Positions 19,295 to 29,841 of a stretch of 64,000 bases of DNA are shown piece after piece; the stretch's first letter is position 1; each line of letters begins with the position of its first letter. The translations under genes and the position numbers were made by a program. The stretch covers positions 35,356-99,355 of the forward strand of contig NZ_JH556659.1 of assembly GCF_000179595.2 (NCBI RefSeq), read 5' to 3'. The notes beneath the pieces are model-generated. The model was not told the DNA's origin. It was given only the letters and a program-made list of their open reading frames with translations, and did no database searches. This DNA comes from Acetivibrio cellulolyticus CD2 (GTDB taxonomy: Bacteria > Bacillota > Clostridia > Acetivibrionales > Acetivibrionaceae).

Positions 19295-21718
19295 TTAATT
19301 AAACAAACCACCAAACCAGTCTAGCAATGAGTTGTCCTTTGAGTTATCTTGTGAATTGCCTCCTGAATTAGCATTCGTATTATCTTGTGAATTTGGACCA
19401 TGTAAATTACAGTACTCGCCTGCAGGAAGCTCGTATTTCCAGTCTGTTGGATATGGGTCTCCCGGGTTGAGCGGAGTATATGCTTTCTTACGTTGAATAA
19501 ATATCTGCTCAATTACTGACCCGGCAGGGCAGTAATCACCTGCAAGCAGGTTCCTGCCAAAGATATCTTTACTGTCTTTGCAAACTTTTGCACGAACATG
19601 AACATCACAAGTATCTTCATCATCAGGCTCTGTTCCCTTAATGAAATATTCTTCTCTGACTGCATTGCCTCTTGGGTCATTTTGGCACAATTCGGTGGCA
19701 ATTTTGCCGGAGTATTTGCATATTGTTTTCTTAACAATACCAGATGCTTTTTCAAAGTCAGTCGGTTTAAGGTTCTTATGAACCTTATCCATAACGTCAT
19801 GCCATATTTGCTGTGCTCTGTTGCGTTCGTTTGTTGACAAGGATACCTGCCTGTCATAGCCATACCATGTTGCACCGACATAATAGTTAGTAAACCCTAC
19901 AAACCATTTGTCGCGATTATTATTTGTTGTACCAGTCTTACCAGCAACTGGCATTTTACCATTCTGAAGTTTACAACGATTTGCTGTTCCATCAGGAGAA
20001 TTGACAACATCTTTCATCATATTTGTCATTATATAGGCTGTAGACTCTTCATAAACAATATTATGTGAAGGCTTTTTTTCAAGAATAATATTGCCGTGCA
20101 TGTCTTCAACTTTTGTATAGGTTGTAGGTTCATAATACATACCCTTGTTTACAAAAGGAACATAAGCTGCTGCCATCTGAAGAGGGCTGACTCCTTTGTC
20201 CATACCACCCATAGATAGCGCCAGATTGCGTTCATTTTCCCTGTTTATATTGACTCTGCTCAGGTATTTAAGGGATAAATCCGGGCCTAAATAATTTTTC
20301 CATACTGTTGCAGCAATTACGTTTACAGACTTTGTGATACCATCATGGATGGTTGTAAGACCGTCATAATCATTTTTACCGCCTGAATTTCTGGGATAAA
20401 GCCCATAACTCACTCCGTTCAAGTATACAGGAACATCATCAACTACTGTTGCAGCAGTAATTAAACCTTCATTAATTGCTGGACCGTAAACGGCGATAGG
20501 TTTGATAGTGGAACCCGGCTGTCTCTCTATTGAGGTTGCTCTGTTTAACGGAATACCAACTTTTTTACCTGCACCTCCATACATAGCCCTAACCTGCCCG
20601 GTTTTAGGATCGACTATTACCATGGCTGCCTGCGGTGATTGACTTGTCTTGTTATTTACCTTTGTGAAGTATTCATCGTTCAAAAAGACGTCGTCCATGG
20701 CTTTTTGTACAGTGGAATCCATGGTTGAGTATATTCTAAGTCCGTTGTTATATATAGTTTTGATAGCCATATCTTCTGAATATCCTATAGCCATAAGATC
20801 TTTTTTTACATCTAAAATAACCTGATCTACAAAATATGGCTGGCTGCTGGCAACTTGCTGTTTATGTTTATTAGATTCGGCAAAAGCAACTTCCTGTTTT
20901 AAGGCATTATCGTACTCTGGCTGCTCTATAAAACCAAGATCAAGCATTTCCTTTAAAATAATCTTCTGCCTTTTAAGGTTACTCTCTCTACCTTTTGTAG
21001 TAAATGGATCATACTTTCCAGGAAGGTTGGTTATTCCTGCAAGCGAAGCACATTCGGCCAGGGTAAGATCCTTTACGTCCTTTCCGAAATAGGTTTTGGA
21101 AGCGGATTGTACTCCATAGCAATTTTCACCCATATATATAAGGTTCATATAGATCTCAAGTATTTGATCTTTGGTTATATTGCGCTCAAGTTCCATTGCA
21201 CGCCATGCTTCCTGGACCTTTCTTTTTATGGAACGTCTGTCTTCACCTGTGACGTTTTTTATAACCTGCTGGGTAATGGTACTTCCACCATGAGATTCAC
21301 CCCCGGGAAGTATAAAATTGATAATAGCACTTCCAAATCTTTTAAAGTCAATACCGTGATGTTCATAATAACGCTTATCTTCTATTGCAACATAGGCATC
21401 TTTCAAATCCTGGGGAATGTCCTTTTCGTCAACCATCTCTCTGTTTTGTACCCCTTGAAGGGCAACAACTTCTTTGTTTTTCGAATCATAAACATGGGTA
21501 GTAAAACCTTTAAGCATAAGTTGGTCGGAAGTTATAGGTTCAGAAGTTTTGATATAAGCGAACGCTGCACCAGTGACTATACCTGCCAATATAACACATA
21601 TAGTAAACCCAATAAGAAATAAAATTCTGAAACAATTGCGTATAATTCTCCCCGTTGATGATTGCTGTTTCTTTTTACTTGTTCTTTCTTTAGAAACAGC
21701 GGTTTTCTTAGAGTTCAT
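19295..21718 (-). CDS. Penicillin-binding protein 1A, bifunctional transglycosylase/transpeptidase
   Basis: An 807-residue class A PBP. Basic N-terminus and one TM (about 28-52). The GT51 domain at about 75-250 has EDKRYYEHHG, GGSTITQQ and RKVQEAWRAMELE, the signatures of lipid II polymerisation. The transpeptidase domain at about 350-650 has the SxxK Ser403 in PGSTIKP, SVN in TKSVNVIA, and KTGTT. A Cys-containing tail and an Asn/Gln/Ser-rich low-complexity end (NANSGGNSQDNS) finish it. It polymerises and crosslinks peptidoglycan on the outer face of the membrane. It is monocistronic and transcribed away from the XRE regulator gene. Length and motif order are normal for clostridial PBP1A. Confidence 0.95.
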   Translation of the reverse strand: MNSKKTAVSKERTSKKKQQSSTGRIIRNCFRILFLIGFTICVILAGIVTGAAFAYIKTSEPITSDQLMLKGFTTHVYDSKNKEVVALQGVQNREMVDEKDIPQDLKDAYVAIEDKRYYEHHGIDFKRFGSAIINFILPGGESHGGSTITQQVIKNVTGEDRRSIKRKVQEAWRAMELERNITKDQILEIYMNLIYMGENCYGVQSASKTYFGKDVKDLTLAECASLAGITNLPGKYDPFTTKGRESNLKRQKIILKEMLDLGFIEQPEYDNALKQEVAFAESNKHKQQVASSQPYFVDQVILDVKKDLMAIGYSEDMAIKTIYNNGLRIYSTMDSTVQKAMDDVFLNDEYFTKVNNKTSQSPQAAMVIVDPKTGQVRAMYGGAGKKVGIPLNRATSIERQPGSTIKPIAVYGPAINEGLITAATVVDDVPVYLNGVSYGLYPRNSGGKNDYDGLTTIHDGITKSVNVIAATVWKNYLGPDLSLKYLSRVNINRENERNLALSMGGMDKGVSPLQMAAAYVPFVNKGMYYEPTTYTKVEDMHGNIILEKKPSHNIVYEESTAYIMTNMMKDVVNSPDGTANRCKLQNGKMPVAGKTGTTNNNRDKWFVGFTNYYVGATWYGYDRQVSLSTNERNRAQQIWHDVMDKVHKNLKPTDFEKASGIVKKTICKYSGKIATELCQNDPRGNAVREEYFIKGTEPDDEDTCDVHVRAKVCKDSKDIFGRNLLAGDYCPAGSVIEQIFIQRKKAYTPLNPGDPYPTDWKYELPAGEYCNLHGPNSQDNTNANSGGNSQDNSKDNSLLDWFGGLFN

Positions 21719-21940
21719 AAAAGCTCCTCTCCTTTAATAAGCACATCAAAAGTTAGTCTTTCTATGAAAAACTTATTACATTATAACATATCGCATCTGT
21801 AGCTGCAATCGATAGGGAAAAGCCTTTGTGGCAAGCGCTATATGTAAATTATCTTTAACTGCTGGTTAAAATTGTTTATCATTTTCCTATTGTAAAATTC
21901 AAATTGATTTTATAGAATAGAATAAAAAGAATAAGGGGGT

Positions 21941-22405
21941 ATGTGCGTGGAAATTAAATTCGGGGAAATAATCAAGGCAAAACGCGAAGAGAAGAATTAT
22001 TCCCTCATAGATTTCGCAAAGGTTGTTGGAATATCTGCAGGATACCTTTCACAATTGGAGAACGGACGCAAAGCAAACCCTAAACTTGAAATTGTACTTA
22101 AGATAATAAAAGAGCTTGAAGTTGACATTGACATGCTTCTAGGACTTGATAATTCAAATGAGAATTTGAGTATCAAGATGCCGTCGCTGCTTAAGTTGAT
22201 TGTTGCCAAGGATAGAAATTACAAGGTTTTAGAGGATAAGGAAGTACTGAAGAAGGTATGTAATATTATTGACAAATCATTAGACTGTAAATATCTCATT
22301 GAGAACAAATCCCTGTATGAAATGTTTTTAGAGGATATATATGTGCAGATAGAGACAACATTAAAGAGATATTTGGCTTTCCAGATAATAAAAGATGCTA
22401 TTTAG
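21941..22405 (+). CDS. XRE-family transcriptional regulator
   Basis: A 154-residue protein. Residues 5-65 form a clear Cro/CI-type helix-turn-helix (FGEIIKAKREEKNYSL, VGISAGYLSQLENGR). The remaining 85 residues are helical and unassigned, with Lys/Glu-rich segments. It was started at the ATG after AAGGGGG; a GTG two codons later is equally possible. It is divergent from pbp1A and 75 bases upstream of yunB in the same direction, so it may control either one. SinR/SlrR-like proteins are comparable in size, but I cannot assign the target. Confidence 0.82.
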   Translation: MCVEIKFGEIIKAKREEKNYSLIDFAKVVGISAGYLSQLENGRKANPKLEIVLKIIKELEVDIDMLLGLDNSNENLSIKMPSLLKLIVAKDRNYKVLEDKEVLKKVCNIIDKSLDCKYLIENKSLYEMFLEDIYVQIETTLKRYLAFQIIKDAI

Positions 22406-22480
22406 GGATGAACTGTTAAGATTTAGGTAATTCACAAAAAAACTTCTTTAATCATACTATAATGATAAGGAGGTTTTTTT

Positions 22481-23152
22481 ATGCGTAGAAAGACCAATTT
22501 GTATCAACGTCTGTGGTATGTGAGGCGTAACAGAAAAAGAGTTAAAGCTTATGTTGCTATTGTTTTTATAGTGATTACTTTAATATTGTTTCTTTCTTTT
22601 ATTGAAAACCGATTGAGGGCTAGTATGGCTCAAATATCTGAATACAAGGTGAAATCCATAATAACGAGAGTAGTTGGTAATGCAGTTAGTGAGAACTTTC
22701 CGGATAACATAGAATATAATGATATAGCAACAATTAGCAAGGATGAAAGTGGTAATATTACATCTGTACAAACTGATATAGCCAAGCTGAATAGAATATT
22801 TGCAAATGTCTCGCTAAGTGTTCAGGATCAATTATCAGGATTAGATGGAGAAAAGATTTCAATACCATTAGGAACAATTTTGGGAGAACCAATATTTGCG
22901 GCATGGGGACCAGATATAAATTTCAAGGTAATTCCCACAGGAAGTGTTGAGACGGATTTTAAATCAGAATTTACCAGTGCAGGAATAAACCAGACCAAAC
23001 ATAGGATATATCTTTTAGTTAAGACTGAAATAGGAGTGGGCATACCTTTTATGGAAAAAAAAACTGTTGTTACTACTAGTTTACCTGTGACAGAAACAGT
23101 AATAGTAGGAAGGGTCCCGGATTATTACATAGATTTAGGCAGTAGTGATTGA
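22481..23152 (+). CDS. yunB: Sporulation protein YunB
   Basis: A 223-residue protein with a basic N-terminus and one TM at about 24-45, followed by an extracytoplasmic domain. The blocks IPLGTILGEPIFAAWGP, INQTKHRIYLLV, and the ending VTETVIVGRVPDYYIDL match the YunB family found only in endospore formers. YunB is made in the mother cell under SigE in Bacillus subtilis and is needed for full sporulation; its biochemical role is unknown. The strong Shine-Dalgarno (AAGGAGG) and a terminator at 23236 suggest a single-gene unit. Confidence 0.88.
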   Translation: MRRKTNLYQRLWYVRRNRKRVKAYVAIVFIVITLILFLSFIENRLRASMAQISEYKVKSIITRVVGNAVSENFPDNIEYNDIATISKDESGNITSVQTDIAKLNRIFANVSLSVQDQLSGLDGEKISIPLGTILGEPIFAAWGPDINFKVIPTGSVETDFKSEFTSAGINQTKHRIYLLVKTEIGVGIPFMEKKTVVTTSLPVTETVIVGRVPDYYIDLGSSD

Positions 23153-23235
23153 GACATATTTAGACTTTAGTGTACGTTATCTATAATAATTAATTGCTTA
23201 CAGGTGCTTCGGAGTTTTGGAATACAGGTAACAGA

Positions 23236-23268
23236 AAAATGGAGTATATTTCTCTTATACTCCATTTT
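23236..23268 (+). terminator. Terminator of yunB
   Basis: AAAATGGAGTATA / TATACTCCATTTT, a 13-bp stem with a 7-base loop ending in a T-run, about 85 bases past yunB. Confidence 0.85.
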
Positions 23269-23359
23269 GGCGTCACTGTATTAATAATAAACTTTAGTAA
23301 TATATTCGTACTTTCAGGCCTTAATAGTCACGAATAGGCAGCTATCCCTAAACACATGA

Positions 23360-23785
23360 CTATTCTGCAGCCGAAGTTTTGTTGTTATTCTTGGATTTTT
23401 TTGTATTACTCACAGAAGGGACATCTTCTGGTTGATTAACTGCCATCATTTTGCACTTGCCTTCGAACAAACTGCCTTCTTCAGTGACGAGGCTATAGAC
23501 CGCAATATCTCCATACAGTTTACCGGAAGAATGTACTTTCAGAATTCCTTTGGATTCAATGTTTCCTTCTACTTTACCGGAAATAAATACATTATTTGCA
23601 TAAATGTTTCCTAAGATTGCTGCATCTTTGCCCACATAAACATCTCCGTTAATCTTAAGATCTCCAAACACTTTGCCATCAACTCTTATCGTTCCTTCTG
23701 TTTCAATATTACCTTCAATCTTGGAATTGATACCTATAATTGTATCAAAAGAGTCAGAATTGCTGGAATTGCCTTTGCTGAACAT
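23360..23785 (-). CDS. Bactofilin (polymer-forming cytoskeletal protein)
   Basis: A 141-residue protein. The central 90 residues (about 20-110) are a right-handed beta-helix with the bactofilin spacing of small, Gly-rich turns: IDSKIEGNIETEG-like opening, VDGKVFGDLKI, DAAILGNIYANNVFISG, VEGNIESKG. Both termini are short and disordered, as usual. Bactofilins polymerise without nucleotide into filaments that position wall enzymes. It sits 38 bases downstream of an M23 peptidase gene on the same strand, a partnership seen in many bacteria where the peptidase acts on peptidoglycan at the bactofilin site. Confidence 0.93.
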   Translation of the reverse strand: MFSKGNSSNSDSFDTIIGINSKIEGNIETEGTIRVDGKVFGDLKINGDVYVGKDAAILGNIYANNVFISGKVEGNIESKGILKVHSSGKLYGDIAVYSLVTEEGSLFEGKCKMMAVNQPEDVPSVSNTKKSKNNNKTSAAE

Positions 23786-23823
23786 ACTTATCCTCCTTGT
23801 TACTATTAGAAAAATTTTGGATA

Positions 23824-24774
23824 CTATTTCTTATCAAGGTAATCTATAGGATTTACCTGATTACCATTAACCCGGACTTCAAAATGAAGATGCGGACCTG
23901 TACTTCTGCCGGTGCTGCCAACTTTTGCAATTACATCACCCTTTTTTACATTCTGTCCTTCTTTGACAAGAAGTTTGGAAGCATGCCCATACAAGGTAGT
24001 AATACCATTGCTGTGGTTTATTATTACACATTTTCCGTAATTGCCGTTTACATCGGCAAATGTCACTTTTCCCTTTGCAGCAGCTTTTATACTATCACCA
24101 TATGAGGCAGCTATGTCTATTCCTTCATGGTTTTTTTCGGAGAAATTAAATGGGTCTGATCTAGTTCCAAAGTAAGAACTAATCCTTCCACTTGCCGGCC
24201 AAAGAGTTGGGATAGAGTCTATGTAGGTTTGCAGCTTTGCTTCAGTATCGGATAATTCATTGACAATGCTGTTATCTGAGTTGTTGATTTCTTGAAGGTT
24301 TTCCAAAATGCTTTTTAGCTGGGTAGCATCTGTTATAAAAGAACGGCTGTCAGAGCCTCTGCTTGCTGTGATACTATCCATATTCCCATCAACATAACTT
24401 TCGGTCATCTGCTTATACTTATTACTGAATTCCGATATGTTTTTTGTGTACTGATCCTGTTTTTCAAGCATGGCCGAAATCTGTTCTGCTTTTTCAGAAA
24501 GCAGTTTGGCTTGCTGTTGGTTAGTATTATATGCTTGTGTAAGTTCAGTTTTTAATCTGTTATTACTGTTTACTAAAAAGCCAAAATATAATCCGAAGCA
24601 AATTACAGTAGTAAGTGTTAGCGTAGATAAAATATAGAACTTATAGCGTATTGAAGAAACTTTAATAGTTTTTACTTCATTTGTTGAATGAGGGACCAGT
24701 ATAATTGATAAATACTTACTATGTTTTGTTTTTCTTGACATTCTCATATTTACCGCCTTTTCCATTTTTAACAT
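23824..24774 (-). CDS. Membrane-anchored M23 (LytM) peptidase with coiled coil
   Basis: A 316-residue protein. A short cytoplasmic, basic N-terminus is followed by TM (about 45-68). A coiled coil (about 70-125, rich in Gln, Glu and Leu) comes next, then an M23 domain at about 200-316. Zinc and catalytic motifs are intact: HEGIDIA (H-x3-D), GHASKL, and HLHFEVR (H-x-H). LytM-type enzymes cut peptide crosslinks in peptidoglycan; intact motifs argue for an active endopeptidase. Its operon with bactofilin suggests that bactofilin polymers recruit it through its N-terminus, as in the known bactofilin-M23 pairs that shape cells. Confidence 0.92.
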   Translation of the reverse strand: MLKMEKAVNMRMSRKTKHSKYLSIILVPHSTNEVKTIKVSSIRYKFYILSTLTLTTVICFGLYFGFLVNSNNRLKTELTQAYNTNQQQAKLLSEKAEQISAMLEKQDQYTKNISEFSNKYKQMTESYVDGNMDSITASRGSDSRSFITDATQLKSILENLQEINNSDNSIVNELSDTEAKLQTYIDSIPTLWPASGRISSYFGTRSDPFNFSEKNHEGIDIAASYGDSIKAAAKGKVTFADVNGNYGKCVIINHSNGITTLYGHASKLLVKEGQNVKKGDVIAKVGSTGRSTGPHLHFEVRVNGNQVNPIDYLDKK

Positions 24775-25026
24775 TCGAAATAATTATATCATTGACTCAA
24801 AAAAAATGAAAGTGTACTTAAAATCTAGTTAAATTTTTGTTAATCTTAGCCGATTATTAATACGACTTATTATATATTATTGACAAATTTTGTACTCAAA
24901 TATCCTTAGCATATTTGCATATATTAACATGTAAATTATTTTCTGAACCGTTATAAGAAGGATTTTACTGTGATTGAGAGAATATATTCATAGGCTGAAT
25001 ACTAATGTTAAGTGAGGATGAAACCA

Positions 25027-27387
25027 ATGAAAAACTTAGGGAATAAGTTGTTGTTGGCACTTGGCAGTATAATTGTAGTTTCGGTTATTTCGTTCGGAAT
25101 ATCTTTCTGGGGCTATAACTTTGTTATTTCAAAAGTTAATAGTATAAATAACCACAATGATCTTGGTAATAACCTTAGTAAGATCAGAAATCTTCTTGTG
25201 GAAGAACAGCAGCTCATTTCAGACAGCATTATGAATCAGGATGCTTCTCAAAAGGATAAATTCACTAAAATTAATAGCGAAATAGATAAGAATATAGAGG
25301 GTTTGAAGGCGTTGAATTCTGATGGTAAAAGCAGATTAGGTGAAAAGGATTCAAAACAGCTCGGTGTTTTGCTCGGTGTAAATGAAGCATATAGAAAGCT
25401 CTATAATGATACTATTTTACCGCACATCGAAAAAGATAACAAAGGAGAGCTCAAAAGTCTTCTAAGCGGTGCGTCTCAGAAATTCAATGAAATTATTAAT
25501 AATGAAACTACACTAAGAAATAATCTTATTAATGGTTTGGAGTCAGAGATAAGTATAATGAACGCTAACATTGATGAGGCTGCAAATTTATCTGATAGTG
25601 GGAAATTACAGGCAAATGAATTGATGAAGAAGATTGCTGATTATGAATCGAGTGTAAAGAATTTACAAAGGATAGATCTGGGGATAGTTAATCAGGAAAG
25701 TGTTGATTTGCTTAATAGAAGGATTGAGAGTTTGAAAGCTGACATTGGCAGTATAAGAAATAAATCTGCTTTAATGGGAAAGAGTTCACAGCAGATGATT
25801 AAGGAAATAGATGATCTTAAAACAGTTAAATTGCAATCTGACATTGAGTCGTTAACAGTTATTAATCGCCTCATTTCATACACTTTACAGAAACGTAGCA
25901 TTTATAACGAATCAGCTGCTCTTTTACAAGAGGATGTAAGCCAATACGAAAGTTATTCAACAGAAGTTAATTCTATTATAAGTACAGTATCTGCCAAAGT
26001 AAATGGAGAAGATAAGAAGCTGGCCAGCAATATTAAAACTCTAAATCAGGAAGTAGATAGCAGTCTGGGAGCGCTTACAGCAGAAATTAAAAGGATAAAC
26101 GGAAATGAACTTAAAACGGATTATAAAAAATCGCTGGAGCTAAAGGAAAGTTATAACAGTGTGATACAGGGATTGGAGGAGTCCTTTAAGAACTATCTTC
26201 AAGGAGATGTAAATGCTTCAAATAAAATAAAGAATTGGATTATAGTTGTTTTGTTTGCAATAACGTTAATATCTGTGGGGCTTGGAATGCTGTTTGTTTT
26301 CCTGTTTTCCAACAATGTTCTCAATCCTATTAGGAACATGATAAATTTGCTTGGAAAAGCTGAGAACGGTGAATTGTCAGTAAGAGCAGATGTAGGAAGA
26401 AGAGATGAAATAGGACAGCTTGGAGAAAAAATGAACAAGTTTTTGGACAGCCGTCAAAGGCTCTATAATGAGATGTCCAGTACCACAGAAGATTTAAACT
26501 CACTTAACTCTGTTTTTTCGGATGTATTTAATAAGAGCAAAGATAACGCAGGTAAGCTTTCTTCGGGATTTAAGAGTGTATTTGAACATATGAAGAATGG
26601 AATGTCCGGTACAAATGCAAAGTTACCTGAGATGAGTGGTATAGCTCAAGGGGCAATGGATATGTCGGAGGCTACTTCAAAAGTGGTTGATGAAGGTATA
26701 AAAGTGATAGAAGTTGCTTCCTCAAGTGAAAAGGCAGTTGAAGAGGCAGAAGCAGTTATTAAAAAGGTAACTGACACTGTTCAGAATATTGCAGGTTCCA
26801 TTTCACTGCTTGAAGAGTCTTCGGGAAAGATTGGCGAAGTTACCAACACCATAACTGAGATAGCGTCAAGGACAAATCTACTTGCACTCAACGCTGCTAT
26901 TGAGGCCGCAAGGTCGGGGCAGCAGGGAAAAGGGTTTGCAGTTTTGGCAGAAGAAATCAGGAAGCTGGCAGAACGAAGCAACAATGCTGCTGGAGAAATC
27001 AAGAAGCTTATTAAGGAAATACAAGGCAGAATTCAGGTATCTGTGGATTTTATGGGTAACGGCCTTCTGGGTGTTGAAGAAGGGGTAGAAAAAATCAACA
27101 ACGTAAAAACAAATATTTCAGAAGTTATAGATTCTATAAGATATGTGGTAGATTCAATCAAAACAACGGCGGAAGATGCATGCAGGCAGAGCAATACAAC
27201 TAATCAACTTGTAAAAGTTGTCGACGATATCACTAAATCTGCAAGTTACGCCTGTGCAACAGGAGGAAATCTTGATAAAAGCCTTGAAGATCAGCTAAAA
27301 GTTATTGCTGAGATGGAAGCTTTGTCTAAAAAGCTGGATACAGCATCATCCGGAATTAAAAATGTAATGAATCAATTTAAGGTTTAA
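25027..27387 (+). CDS. Methyl-accepting chemotaxis protein
   Basis: A receptor of about 786 residues. I prefer the ATG at 25027 because GAGGA lies eight bases before it; a GTG at 25012 and an ATG at 25018 are in frame. TM1 is at about 5-30, then an unusually long (about 370-residue) helical extracellular sensor of the four-helix-bundle kind, TM2 at about 402-425, HAMP, and a signalling domain. The hairpin tip reads [19 protein letters not shown] followed by [18 protein letters not shown], the site that contacts CheA/CheW. No chemotaxis genes adjoin it, so it feeds a core complex encoded elsewhere. The ligand is unknown. Confidence 0.93.
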   Translation: MKNLGNKLLLALGSIIVVSVISFGISFWGYNFVISKVNSINNHNDLGNNLSKIRNLLVEEQQLISDSIMNQDASQKDKFTKINSEIDKNIEGLKALNSDGKSRLGEKDSKQLGVLLGVNEAYRKLYNDTILPHIEKDNKGELKSLLSGASQKFNEIINNETTLRNNLINGLESEISIMNANIDEAANLSDSGKLQANELMKKIADYESSVKNLQRIDLGIVNQESVDLLNRRIESLKADIGSIRNKSALMGKSSQQMIKEIDDLKTVKLQSDIESLTVINRLISYTLQKRSIYNESAALLQEDVSQYESYSTEVNSIISTVSAKVNGEDKKLASNIKTLNQEVDSSLGALTAEIKRINGNELKTDYKKSLELKESYNSVIQGLEESFKNYLQGDVNASNKIKNWIIVVLFAITLISVGLGMLFVFLFSNNVLNPIRNMINLLGKAENGELSVRADVGRRDEIGQLGEKMNKFLDSRQRLYNEMSSTTEDLNSLNSVFSDVFNKSKDNAGKLSSGFKSVFEHMKNGMSGTNAKLPEMSGIAQGAMDMSEATSKVVDEGIKVIEVASSSEKAVEEAEAVIKKVTDTVQNIAGSISLLEESSGKIGEVTNTITEIASRTNLLALNAAIEAARSGQQGKGFAVLAEEIRKLAERSNNAAGEIKKLIKEIQGRIQVSVDFMGNGLLGVEEGVEKINNVKTNISEVIDSIRYVVDSIKTTAEDACRQSNTTNQLVKVVDDITKSASYACATGGNLDKSLEDQLKVIAEMEALSKKLDTASSGIKNVMNQFKV

Positions 27388-27417
27388 ATGCTTGTCACAT
27401 AAAAGTTGTATACCGAT

Positions 27418-27460
27418 AAAGGATCGAATTATTCCAGATTTGGAATTAAAGAGGTCCTTT
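27418..27460 (+). terminator. Probable terminator of the chemoreceptor gene
   Basis: AAAGGA / TCCTTT outer stem enclosing ATTCC / GGAAT inner stem, followed by a GT-rich tract, 30 bases past the stop. Confidence 0.5.
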
Positions 27461-27613
27461 GTGTTTGTTTACATTGAAATAATATTTAGTTATAGGTATA
27501 ATAAAATATATTAATCTATAAATTACAGTTCGTTTTACCGAAACGATAATATGCATATATTGGAGTTTGGAAATAGTAATCGTTCATAATATTAAAAAAA
27601 GGAGTGTTGTTAT

Positions 27614-28747
27614 ATGGGAATAATGGATTTTATTAAGGGACAATTAATAGAGGTTATAGAATGGACTGATTCAAGCTCTGACACAATAGTATACAGGTTT
27701 CCTGTAGCTAATAAGGAAATAAAAATGGGAGCTATGTTGACAGTAAGGGAGTCGCAGGCTGCTTTGTTTGTAAACGAAGGAATTCTGGCAGATGTTTTTT
27801 ATCCCGGTCTTTATGAGCTGGCTACTGAGAACTTGCCTGTTCTCACAAAATTGAAGTCATGGAAATATGGCTTTAATTCTCCTTTCAAAGCAGAGGTGTA
27901 TTTTGTAAATACCAAGCAGTTTATAGATCAAAAATGGGGAACACAGAACCCGGTTCCAATTCCAGATCCTAAATTCGGACAGGTGGAAATCAGAGCAAGA
28001 GGTTTGTACTCATTTAGGGTAGCTGACCCTACTAAGTTTATGCGTGAATTATTTGGTACACGCGCAAGCTATAAAACAGAGGACATTACAAATACATTCA
28101 GAACATACCTTGTCCAGTATTTGAAGGACACAATAGCGGAAGCCAAGCTTTCGTTCTTTGATCTTCAAGCTCAGCTTGTTGAGTTCAGCAACAAGGTTAA
28201 GGAAAATGTGAAGGAGAAGTTTGAACAATTCGGACTAGAAATTGTGGACCTCACCATTGAAGACCTTTCATTGCCGGAAGAACTTAGAGAAGCATACATG
28301 CAGGGGTCGAAGATTGGTCTTATGGGCGGCATGGATACTTATACAAAAATACGTACACTTGATGCGATAAATTCAGCAGCTGAAAACCAGGGAAATGGTT
28401 CTTTTGCTGGAATGGGAGCAGGAATGGGGGCTGGTGCTGCAATTGGAAACATGATGGGCCAAATGTTCAACAGCAATCAGCAAAGCCAACAACCTGTTCA
28501 GAATCAGCAGACTTTTCCATGTCCAAAATGCAACTCTCCAGTTCAGCAAGGAGTTAAATTTTGCCCTAATTGCGGTCAGAATACAGCGCCTCAAAAAGCA
28601 GCTTGTGTAAAGTGCAATGCTGAAATTACTCCGGGTGCAAAGTTCTGCCCTGAATGCGGTGCATCACAGGATCTCTCGTGCAGCAAGTGTGGAACCAAGT
28701 TGTCATCAGGCAGCAAGTTCTGTCCTGATTGCGGTAACAAGGTTTAG
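27614..28747 (+). CDS. SPFH-domain protein with C-terminal zinc ribbons (YdjI-like)
   Basis: A 377-residue protein. Residues about 1-245 are an SPFH/band-7-like domain of the YdjI (virion-core-like) class: EWTDSSSDTIVYRFP, VRESQAALFVNEG, DLTIEDLSLPEE. A Gly/Ala/Met-rich stretch (AGMGAGMGAGAAIGNMMG) and a Gln-rich linker lead to three zinc-ribbon-type pairs (CPKC..CPNC, CVKC..CPEC, CSKC..CPDC). There is no membrane helix, so it probably oligomerises at membranes peripherally. YdjI-like proteins are linked to membrane-stress responses in Bacillus; a similar role here is inference. Monocistronic with a terminator at 28767. Confidence 0.85.
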   Translation: MGIMDFIKGQLIEVIEWTDSSSDTIVYRFPVANKEIKMGAMLTVRESQAALFVNEGILADVFYPGLYELATENLPVLTKLKSWKYGFNSPFKAEVYFVNTKQFIDQKWGTQNPVPIPDPKFGQVEIRARGLYSFRVADPTKFMRELFGTRASYKTEDITNTFRTYLVQYLKDTIAEAKLSFFDLQAQLVEFSNKVKENVKEKFEQFGLEIVDLTIEDLSLPEELREAYMQGSKIGLMGGMDTYTKIRTLDAINSAAENQGNGSFAGMGAGMGAGAAIGNMMGQMFNSNQQSQQPVQNQQTFPCPKCNSPVQQGVKFCPNCGQNTAPQKAACVKCNAEITPGAKFCPECGASQDLSCSKCGTKLSSGSKFCPDCGNKV

Positions 28748-28766
28748 ATTGCGGGTAATTATTACT

Positions 28767-28799
28767 AGAGACAGTAGTTAAAAGCTATTGTCTCTTTTT
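28767..28799 (+). terminator. Terminator of the SPFH gene
   Basis: AGAGACAGTAG / CTATTGTCTCT, an 11-bp stem with one G-T pair, followed by TTTTT. Confidence 0.85.
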
Positions 28800-28921
28800 G
28801 TGTAAAGATGTTGAAAAGTAAAAATGTTGGTAAAATAGAATGAAACTTTTCACGTTGTTTATAGATGGCATTTTTGAGGTATAATATAGAAGAAACTCAT
28901 TATGTTTAATGGAGCGATATT

Positions 28922-29572
28922 ATGAATTGTAAATGTGTTCCGGAAACAAGACAGAATAGGAAAAAATATATAGAAGCTTATTATAAGCCAAACATGGGAA
29001 AAGGGTTGCCTGATTTTAAAGTTCTTGGATGGGAAAGTAAGGAAGCTCAGGACATGAGGTTTGAGACCTTGAGGGCTAATGTTGACTTGAAAAACAAGAA
29101 GGTATTGGATGTCGGATGTGGATTGGGTAATCTGCTTGAATATTTAAATAGTAATGGAATTAACGTAGAATATACTGGTGTTGATATAATTGAAGATATG
29201 ATTGAAAGTGTAAAGCAGAAGAACCTTATTGGTGAGTTTTATTGTATGGATATCTTTAAACAGCACCATTTTGAATCAAGGAGCTTTGATGTTATATATA
29301 CTTCAGGGATATTTAATTTAAATATGGGCAACAATATGGAGTTCCTGATGAGGGCTTTAGGCTGTTTTATTAATCTGTCAAAAAGCATTATAGCTTTCAA
29401 TCTGCTTGATAAGAACTCTCCGGGTAAAGAAGATATATATTATTATTATGATCCTGAAGAAGTTGCAGCGATGATGGAAAGACAATATCCTCAAATAAAG
29501 AACATTAAAATTGTCAGGGGATACCTTAATAATGATTTTACGATTATTTCCCGAAAGGTTGATTTTGCATAA
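28922..29572 (+). CDS. Class I SAM-dependent methyltransferase
   Basis: A 216-residue protein with the Rossmann methyltransferase core: motif I VLDVGCGLGNLLEYL, motif II VEYTGVDIIEDMI, and a motif IV-like stretch SFDVIYTSGIFNLNMG. The N-terminal 50 residues form a short cap. It transfers a methyl group from S-adenosylmethionine to an unknown acceptor; no neighbour points to a pathway. It lies about 270 bases upstream of the CbiA-like gene on the same strand, too far to assume an operon. Confidence 0.82.
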   Translation: MNCKCVPETRQNRKKYIEAYYKPNMGKGLPDFKVLGWESKEAQDMRFETLRANVDLKNKKVLDVGCGLGNLLEYLNSNGINVEYTGVDIIEDMIESVKQKNLIGEFYCMDIFKQHHFESRSFDVIYTSGIFNLNMGNNMEFLMRALGCFINLSKSIIAFNLLDKNSPGKEDIYYYYDPEEVAAMMERQYPQIKNIKIVRGYLNNDFTIISRKVDFA

Positions 29573-29841
29573 TAATGTAAATATAATTTAAAGACTGGAA
29601 TTAATCAGAAGAAAAAATAATAAATTTTTGCCAAGCCTATTTAAAATATGTAAATGAATTAGTATAATAATAGTAACGATACAATTAGGTTTTTTGTAAT
29701 ATTATAAGAAAAAATAGAAAACAATACAAAATATAGAAAGATAACTGATTTTGATTCGTATTATATTAATTGAGGAATAGATACGGTAACAGTAAGCGTT
29801 TTATAAGGGGAAAAATGTATTGAAGTTAAGAGGAAAAGCTT

